DNA of 64,000 nt from Chelativorans sp. YIM 93263. Lineage in GTDB: Bacteria > Pseudomonadota > Alphaproteobacteria > Rhizobiales > Rhizobiaceae. Under the pieces are notes generated by a model. The model searched no databases. It saw only the letters and a list, made by a program, of their open reading frames with translations, and was not told the DNA's origin. Below are positions 59,691 through 64,000 of this stretch, one piece after another. Each line of letters starts with the position of its first letter. The stretch's first letter is position 1. A program made the position numbers and the translations under genes. The stretch covers positions 214,001 to 278,000 of the forward strand of contig NZ_JAKCWP010000004.1 of NCBI RefSeq assembly GCF_028767125.1, in the 5' to 3' direction.

Positions 59691-60955
59691 TTGCACCGTG
59701 CAGCATGGAGAGGGGCGCGAATGCGGCTGCCATGCGGAATTCTGGCATAGAGCAGCGCCGGCCCCATGAACGCCGCCAGATGAATCCACGCGATCACGAT
59801 CTCGTTTGTGAAGTGGCTAATGGCCAGAATAGAAGGAACCGCAGACAGCATGTAGACGATCTGCATGGCCGTGTTTCCGCGAATGGCGGCAGTGTAGATC
59901 CAGCCCATAAGCCAACCCAGAGCGAGGAATTTCACAAACCCGAAATACCAGAAAGAGAGGAAGGCGTCGGCGAGTCCGGTCCAGGTGGATCCCGTGGTGG
60001 GTTGATACCCGCGCTCGAAATAAGGCGGGCCACCGATCATCAGGCCCTCCTTGAACGATTGGCCGACGAGCTGGGCAGGTACGTATGCAAATACGAGCGA
60101 ATTCCAATGCCCCATCCCGAAGTCCAGTGCCTTCGTACGTTCGATATTATCGATCACCATGACCGCATTGGTCATTTCCGGTCCACCTTCCTGGATGAGC
60201 GATTGCCATTTAGCCGAAAGGTCGATGTCGAGCACTGAGGACCACTCGCTTTCCTCGGTGTAGTAGGTCGCCGAGCGATATTCCCCCGCCCCGAGCATTC
60301 CCGCAAGGCTAAGCGCGAGCCCACCGATGACGGCCGGACGTGGCACTGCCCAGCCGCGCTGAAACCACAAGGCAAGCCCAATCAAGAGAAAGAACTCGGC
60401 GGTTTCACCCCGGCGGCCCGCAATGACAATCCGATCCAGATAAAAAAGGGACCCGAAGAGAATAATGACCAAAGCCAGCTTCGATGGATTTCGAACATAG
60501 CAAAGGAGTGCAATTGCGAAGCCGTATGTGAGCAGTTTGGCAAAGAAGAGATATGCCACCGCGGTGCCGGTCAGGAGCCCGCGCAGACGTTCTTCGTCGG
60601 GCAATTGGCTGAACCGATAGAAGAAGTAGGCGCCGATGAGCGACATTGCTCCGGCTGCGTGCAAAAGCCGACGTTCGCTGAAGGCGACATCTCGCATGCC
60701 TCGGCTGCGCTGGCCGACGGCCCATCCGACCCAGCACGCGCCAAGACAGGCAATGGCAAAGAACAGGGTTTTGTCGATGGCACCGGCAGGCAAAAACGGG
60801 TTGTTAATCACACCTGGGAGTTGCGGCAGGATGAATGACAGGAAGATCCCCGCCGCGAAGAACGGAAAGTGGTAAAATCGGCCGGACGCCAGCAGTCCGT
60901 GCAAAAGCATGAAGAGGGCGAGCCCGCCCAGAATGGAAAAAAGCAGCCAGGACAT
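59684..60955 (-). CDS. Multi-spanning membrane protein, O-antigen/exopolysaccharide polymerase-like (Wzy type)
   Basis: 423 residues with about ten membrane segments and one large periplasmic loop between roughly residues 220 and 330 (YRSATYYTEESEWSSVLDID to GYQPTTGSTWTGLADAFLSF), the topology of Wzy/O-antigen ligases. The loop holds GGPPYFERGY and an Arg-rich patch before it (IVIAGRRGETAEFF), common in polymerases that bind the lipid-linked repeat. Sequence identity of Wzy proteins is low, so the call rests on topology and on the Wzz-like gene 2.2 kb away. Confidence 0.65.
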   Translation of the reverse strand: MSWLLFSILGGLALFMLLHGLLASGRFYHFPFFAAGIFLSFILPQLPGVINNPFLPAGAIDKTLFFAIACLGACWVGWAVGQRSRGMRDVAFSERRLLHAAGAMSLIGAYFFYRFSQLPDEERLRGLLTGTAVAYLFFAKLLTYGFAIALLCYVRNPSKLALVIILFGSLFYLDRIVIAGRRGETAEFFLLIGLALWFQRGWAVPRPAVIGGLALSLAGMLGAGEYRSATYYTEESEWSSVLDIDLSAKWQSLIQEGGPEMTNAVMVIDNIERTKALDFGMGHWNSLVFAYVPAQLVGQSFKEGLMIGGPPYFERGYQPTTGSTWTGLADAFLSFWYFGFVKFLALGWLMGWIYTAAIRGNTAMQIVYMLSAVPSILAISHFTNEIVIAWIHLAAFMGPALLYARIPHGSRIRAPLHAARCND

Positions 60956-61323
60956 CGCACACCTTCCGCTGGCCGGGAAACTGTGCGTTGTGCGAGGCGA
61001 GGCTGCAATTCAGTCTTAGGGTGTAGGTCTTCGGCGCGCCGCTCTGGCCGGGGGATATTTCGACGAAGCCCGGGGTCGGAGGGATTTGGATCCTCCACCG
61101 GCCGGTGATCTAACACAAAAGTGTAATGCCGCTTAGCAAAAGGGATAATAACATAAATCTATTAGTGGAGGACATTGCCGATCGGAGATGTATTCAGTGG
61201 AGAAAAGGCCTTCGTAGGGAGGTGTAATCAGTCACCCCTTCCTCGAAATTGGCAAACGGGGCCAATATCCGGCGAACCAATTCCGGTGTAGGCTGTCGCC
61301 CTAGTCTGGCTTGGGTGAAGTGC
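60956..61323. other. 368-bp intergenic region between wzy-like and crp/fnr-like genes
   Basis: No gene recognised. A GGAGG/CCTCC inverted repeat (61078-61096) and the AT-rich stretch from about 61115 to 61175, with ACAC-AAAA-GTGT at about 61113-61125, mark a probable divergent promoter region. Confidence 0.4.
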
Positions 61324-62043
61324 ATGGCGTGTTACAGTGGATCGAAACCCGCTATTCTGGATAATCCCCTCTTTCGTAATTTTAGTCTAGACGACAGTGC
61401 GAAGGACTCCCTGAAGGACATCGGATTCGTTCTTCGGAAGTATCCGGCTCACAAAATGATAACCGAGCAGGGCCAGGAGGAGAGCCGGCTCTTTATTGTT
61501 CAGTCCGGCTGGGGTTGCACTCACAAGGACCTGCCGGACGGCGAGCGGCAAATAATCGATTTCACGCTTGCCGGCGACGTAGTCGGCTTTCGCAGCGGCA
61601 ACACTGATGCCCAAAGTTCCTTCACCGCGATTACGGAACTGACCGTTTACGAGGCCCGAGTGAAAGCTGCGATGAGCGCGATAGCGAAAAATGATGAGCT
61701 GGCGGAGCTCTTCTTCACCGCCGTTTCGCGGCAGAATGCAATCTTAACCGAGCATCTAGCCAACATCGGCCGGCGCAGCGCGCTGGTGCGAACGGGGCAT
61801 CTGCTGCAGGAACTCCGGGTGCGGACTGAACGGGCGGGCATGACCGACAAGGACGGCTATGATTGTCCTCTCACTCAGTATGATCTTGCCGATGCACTCG
61901 GACTTACAGCCATTCACGTGAACCGTATGCTGCGAGAACTGCGCGAATTTGGCTTTCTTTCGTTTCGGAAAGGAAAGGTGGAGTTCCTAGACCCGGTTGG
62001 CCTGATTGATTTCGCGCAATTCGAACGAAGTTACACAAGGTAG
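61324..62043 (+). CDS. Crp/Fnr-family transcriptional regulator
   Basis: 239 residues from ATG 61324. cNMP-binding-like beta-roll at about 15-130 (VLRKYPAHKMITEQGQEESR LFIVQSGWGCTHKDLPDGER, QIIDFTLAGDVVGF), dimerisation helix 130-155, and winged HTH with QYDLADALGLTAIHVNRMLR ELREFGFLSFRKGKV at about 187-225. The residues that bind cAMP in Crp and the cysteines that hold the cluster of Fnr are missing, so the signal is unknown. Divergent from the wzy-like gene and upstream of the LuxR-type regulator of the same locus. Confidence 0.88.
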   Translation: MACYSGSKPAILDNPLFRNFSLDDSAKDSLKDIGFVLRKYPAHKMITEQGQEESRLFIVQSGWGCTHKDLPDGERQIIDFTLAGDVVGFRSGNTDAQSSFTAITELTVYEARVKAAMSAIAKNDELAELFFTAVSRQNAILTEHLANIGRRSALVRTGHLLQELRVRTERAGMTDKDGYDCPLTQYDLADALGLTAIHVNRMLRELREFGFLSFRKGKVEFLDPVGLIDFAQFERSYTR

Positions 62044-62371
62044 AATCTATAATCCTCTACCAATGCGCGAATGAATGTATAAATTCGCATTTGAGGTTGC
62101 ATATGGTGAATTCACCGCGGAAATTTAGATTACTACAGTCAGAATAAAATACATTACTAGAAGCATAAAAACACTTCTTATTAAAGTTTGCTAATCGAGG
62201 TTAGCGCCAATCCGCACCAATTGCTTATAGTTAAAAGTGCGTATGAGCCAGTTCCCGTTGGTGGGAGGTTTAGGCCAACGGTGATCGCGGTCACAACGCC
62301 ATCTGTTTTGCTGTGCCTATAGGAATTCCCGCGTTTGGGTTTGGTTTTCCGAGTAACAGGGGGACGTTGAG
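62044..62371. other. 328-bp AT-rich regulatory region upstream of the LuxR-type gene
   Basis: Clearly AT-richer than the rest of the window between about 62050 and 62240. It contains a perfect 12-bp palindrome GGTGAATTCACC (62105-62116) and an inverted repeat GCGAAT-N10-ATTCGC (62067-62088), both plausible binding sites for the Crp/Fnr- or LuxR-type proteins encoded on either side. No gene was found. Confidence 0.5.
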
Positions 62372-63154
62372 ATGCACTCAACTACAAAATCGAATGGTGA
62401 AAGTGAAACGGTTGTGTTCCAACCGAATGCACTCACAACCGGATCTCGCACAAGTGGAGTCCGTGTCGGTTACGAACACGCCGCTGCGGAGAAAACTCTC
62501 CTTCTCCTGGATGCGCGAGCGCTGGACCGCGAATGTTTCGCACACAGTCTGCGCGCGCATGGAATGGACATGGAGGTTCTGCCTTGCCAATCCATCGAGG
62601 ATTGGCGTTCGCAGCAAGACCTTTACCCACCGCTTGGCGCCGTGGTCTTGAACATCGGCGGGCGCAAGATAAGCGATGCCGGACTGACCTCTGAGCTTAC
62701 CGATTTGACCTCGGAGTTTACGCAAATCCCGGTGGTGGTTCTGGCAGAAAACGATGAATTGAACCAGATCCTTATCGCTCTGGAATACGGCATTCGCGGC
62801 TATATACCCACCTCGGTGGGGATAGATGTCTGCGTCGAAGCCATCAATCTCGCAATGGCTGGCGGAACATTCGTTCCCGCAAGCAGCGTGATGGCCATGC
62901 GACGCTACATCGGTTCGGCATCGGAAGCCACGCGGCCAATGGCGGGCATGTTCACCCAGCGGCAAGAAGAAGTCGTGCGTGCGCTTCGCCGCGGCAAGGC
63001 GAACAAGATCATCGCATATGAGCTCAATCTTCGTGAAAGCACCGTCAAGGTGCATATTCGCAATATCATGAAGAAGCTCAAAGCGACAAACCGAACCGAG
63101 GTCGCTTACAAGATCAATCAGATGTTTCCGAGCGACACCCCGGTGCACGAATAG
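62372..63154 (+). CDS. LuxR/NarL-type regulator with a degenerate receiver domain
   Basis: 260 residues. A receiver-like domain at 41-160 (KTLLLLDARALDRECFAHSL) lacks the phosphorylation site: the expected Asp in the GAVVLNIGG strand is Asn94, the Thr/Ser of strand 4 is Ala125 and the conserved Lys is Thr147 (GYIPTS). The C-terminal LuxR HTH is intact at about 193-250 (FTQRQEEVVRALRRGKANKI IAYELNLRESTVKVHIRNIM KKLKATN). The first 40 residues are polar and unconserved. Probably a phosphorylation-independent regulator of the polysaccharide genes, as it lies 29 bp before the Wzz-like gene. Confidence 0.85.
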   Translation: MHSTTKSNGESETVVFQPNALTTGSRTSGVRVGYEHAAAEKTLLLLDARALDRECFAHSLRAHGMDMEVLPCQSIEDWRSQQDLYPPLGAVVLNIGGRKISDAGLTSELTDLTSEFTQIPVVVLAENDELNQILIALEYGIRGYIPTSVGIDVCVEAINLAMAGGTFVPASSVMAMRRYIGSASEATRPMAGMFTQRQEEVVRALRRGKANKIIAYELNLRESTVKVHIRNIMKKLKATNRTEVAYKINQMFPSDTPVHE

Positions 63155-63183
63155 AAGTTCCATTCTTTCGCTCTAGGGGGGTC

Positions 63184-64000
63184 ATGATGATCGTCTCGGA
63201 CATTCGTTCAAGCGAAACGGGCGCCGTTCTGCCCGGGTTGCTCGCGGTGCTCAGGAGGCGCCGGTACATCCTCCTCCTGTCGACTGCAGCCGGCTTTGCC
63301 ATCGGGCTGATTGGCTATGCAAACGCGCCGCAGAGCTATGTTTCCGAAGCCGTCCTGGCGCCGGACGTTAGGCGTGTGGAAGCCGTGCCGACGGAAATGG
63401 TCGTTTCGCCTCTGTCCCAGGACAGCCCCGTCCTGCGGACCGAACTCGACATGATCCAGTCGCGCTCAATGGCCGAAAAAGTCATTGCTCGACTGGAAAA
63501 CGAAGGCGTGGAAATCCAGGAAGAGGTTCCCACGCCGGGACTGGTCGCCACTCTCATGTCGGCGTTTGTCGGCCCGTTTCAGGCCGTAGCCGAGCCGGGC
63601 ATTCAAGAACTTATACGCGGCGATGAAAGGGGGAAAGCCGATCGCTTGCTCTCGGATCTGCGGGTCAGCAACGACGGCCGATCCTTCACGATATACGTGA
63701 CGTTCCGCGCGTCGGATCCCGACTATGCCGCGAAAGTCGCGAACGCCTATGCGGAGAGCTACCTCGATCACCAGATCGACGTGAAGCGTTCGGCCATGCG
63801 CCGCGCCAGCGACTGGCTTGGTGAGACGCTTGAGGGCCTTCGCGCGGAGCTCGCTTCGTCTGAAGAGGCCGTGGAGGCCTTTCGCCGCGAAGCCGGCCTC
63901 GTTGAAACCGAGGAGGGAAGCTTGCAGGCGCAGCGTGTCTCGGCTTTGAGCGCTGAGATGGTCTCCGCGCGCGCTGCAATCTCCGAAGCCCAAGCGCGTC
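63184..64000 (+). CDS. Wzz/GumC/ExoP-type polysaccharide chain-length determinant, N-terminal part (runs off the right edge)
   Basis: 272 codons are visible, open to the end of the window. ATG 63184 or 63187 follows a CTAGGGGGGT ribosome-binding stretch. Residues 28-45 form the first membrane segment (ILLLSTAAGFAIGLIGYA) after a basic RRRR; then the Wzz-type periplasmic domain: YVSEAVLAPD, VLRTELDMIQSRSMAEKVIA, DLRVSNDGRSFTIYVTFRAS DPDYAAKVANAYAESYLDHQ, and the start of a long coiled coil (about 215-272). The RASDPD-YAA-AN-Y motif is typical of tyrosine-autokinase co-polymerases. Whether a C-terminal kinase domain follows cannot be seen. Confidence 0.85.
   Translation, partial: MMIVSDIRSSETGAVLPGLLAVLRRRRYILLLSTAAGFAIGLIGYANAPQSYVSEAVLAPDVRRVEAVPTEMVVSPLSQDSPVLRTELDMIQSRSMAEKVIARLENEGVEIQEEVPTPGLVATLMSAFVGPFQAVAEPGIQELIRGDERGKADRLLSDLRVSNDGRSFTIYVTFRASDPDYAAKVANAYAESYLDHQIDVKRSAMRRASDWLGETLEGLRAELASSEEAVEAFRREAGLVETEEGSLQAQRVSALSAEMVSARAAISEAQAR

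Noticed and set aside
61078-61096. GGAGG/CCTCC inverted repeat considered as a tRNA end or terminator
   Set aside because: No cloverleaf could be formed around it, no T-run follows, and no gene ends there.

Overview
The window reads as chromosomal DNA of an alphaproteobacterium, most likely a member of the Rhizobiales (Phyllobacteriaceae-like). The grounds are high-GC coding DNA, an oxyR/katG divergent pair with an Irr-type iron-control box, a minCDE operon with an exact CtrA box (TTAA-N7-TTAAC), and a heavy load of ABC and tripartite importers for small organic acids and peptides. No tRNA, rRNA, insertion sequence, phage gene or CRISPR array was seen.

Layout. 1-1.2 kb: 5' end of katG and divergent oxyR. 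1.2-3.5 kb: LysR remnant, then an ArsR/AHSA1/small membrane protein/DUF1801 cluster. 3.6-4.4 kb: diheme cytochrome c. 5.0-14.4 kb: catabolic operon (FCD-GntR regulator divergent from class II aldolase, dipeptide-type ABC importer with a fused ATPase, ArgE/DapE-type deacylase, histone-deacetylase-fold amidohydrolase). 14.5-22.1 kb: soluble NarL-type two-component system divergent from a ribose-type ABC importer and an SMP-30 lactonase. 22.1-34.1 kb: housekeeping genes (guaB, minCDE, RsmB-type methyltransferase, thioesterase) flanking a small unexplained biosynthetic-looking cluster at 24.7-30.0 kb: a 2-isopropylmalate-synthase-like enzyme lacking its feedback domain, a GNAT acyltransferase, a histidine-decarboxylase-like PLP enzyme and a divergent LysR.

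34.2-50.1 kb: nitronate monooxygenase and a catabolic region for a tricarboxylate-like acid. It holds an FCD-GntR regulator, an AbrB-type permease, a lysR-Ldh-D-2-hydroxyacid dehydrogenase-RraA run, a tctC-tctAB-prpF-IDH-like operon, a second LysR, and tcuAB. Three of its promoters carry the same operator, TTTGTATACAAA or a close variant, so these separate operons look like one regulon. 50.4-59.7 kb: dipeptide-type ABC operon with an AbgB-like M20 hydrolase, divergent LysR and ArgE-like deacetylase. 59.7-64 kb: the edge of an exopolysaccharide locus (Wzy-like polymerase, Crp/Fnr regulator, LuxR regulator with a non-phosphorylatable receiver domain, start of a Wzz/ExoP protein that leaves the window).

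A recurrent feature is a perfect or near-perfect inverted repeat directly after each of the four importer binding-protein genes. These sit inside the operons, have no T-run, and probably set the excess of binding protein over membrane subunits. Functions come from reading motifs in the translated sequence; no database search was run, and substrates of the transporters are inferred only at family level.
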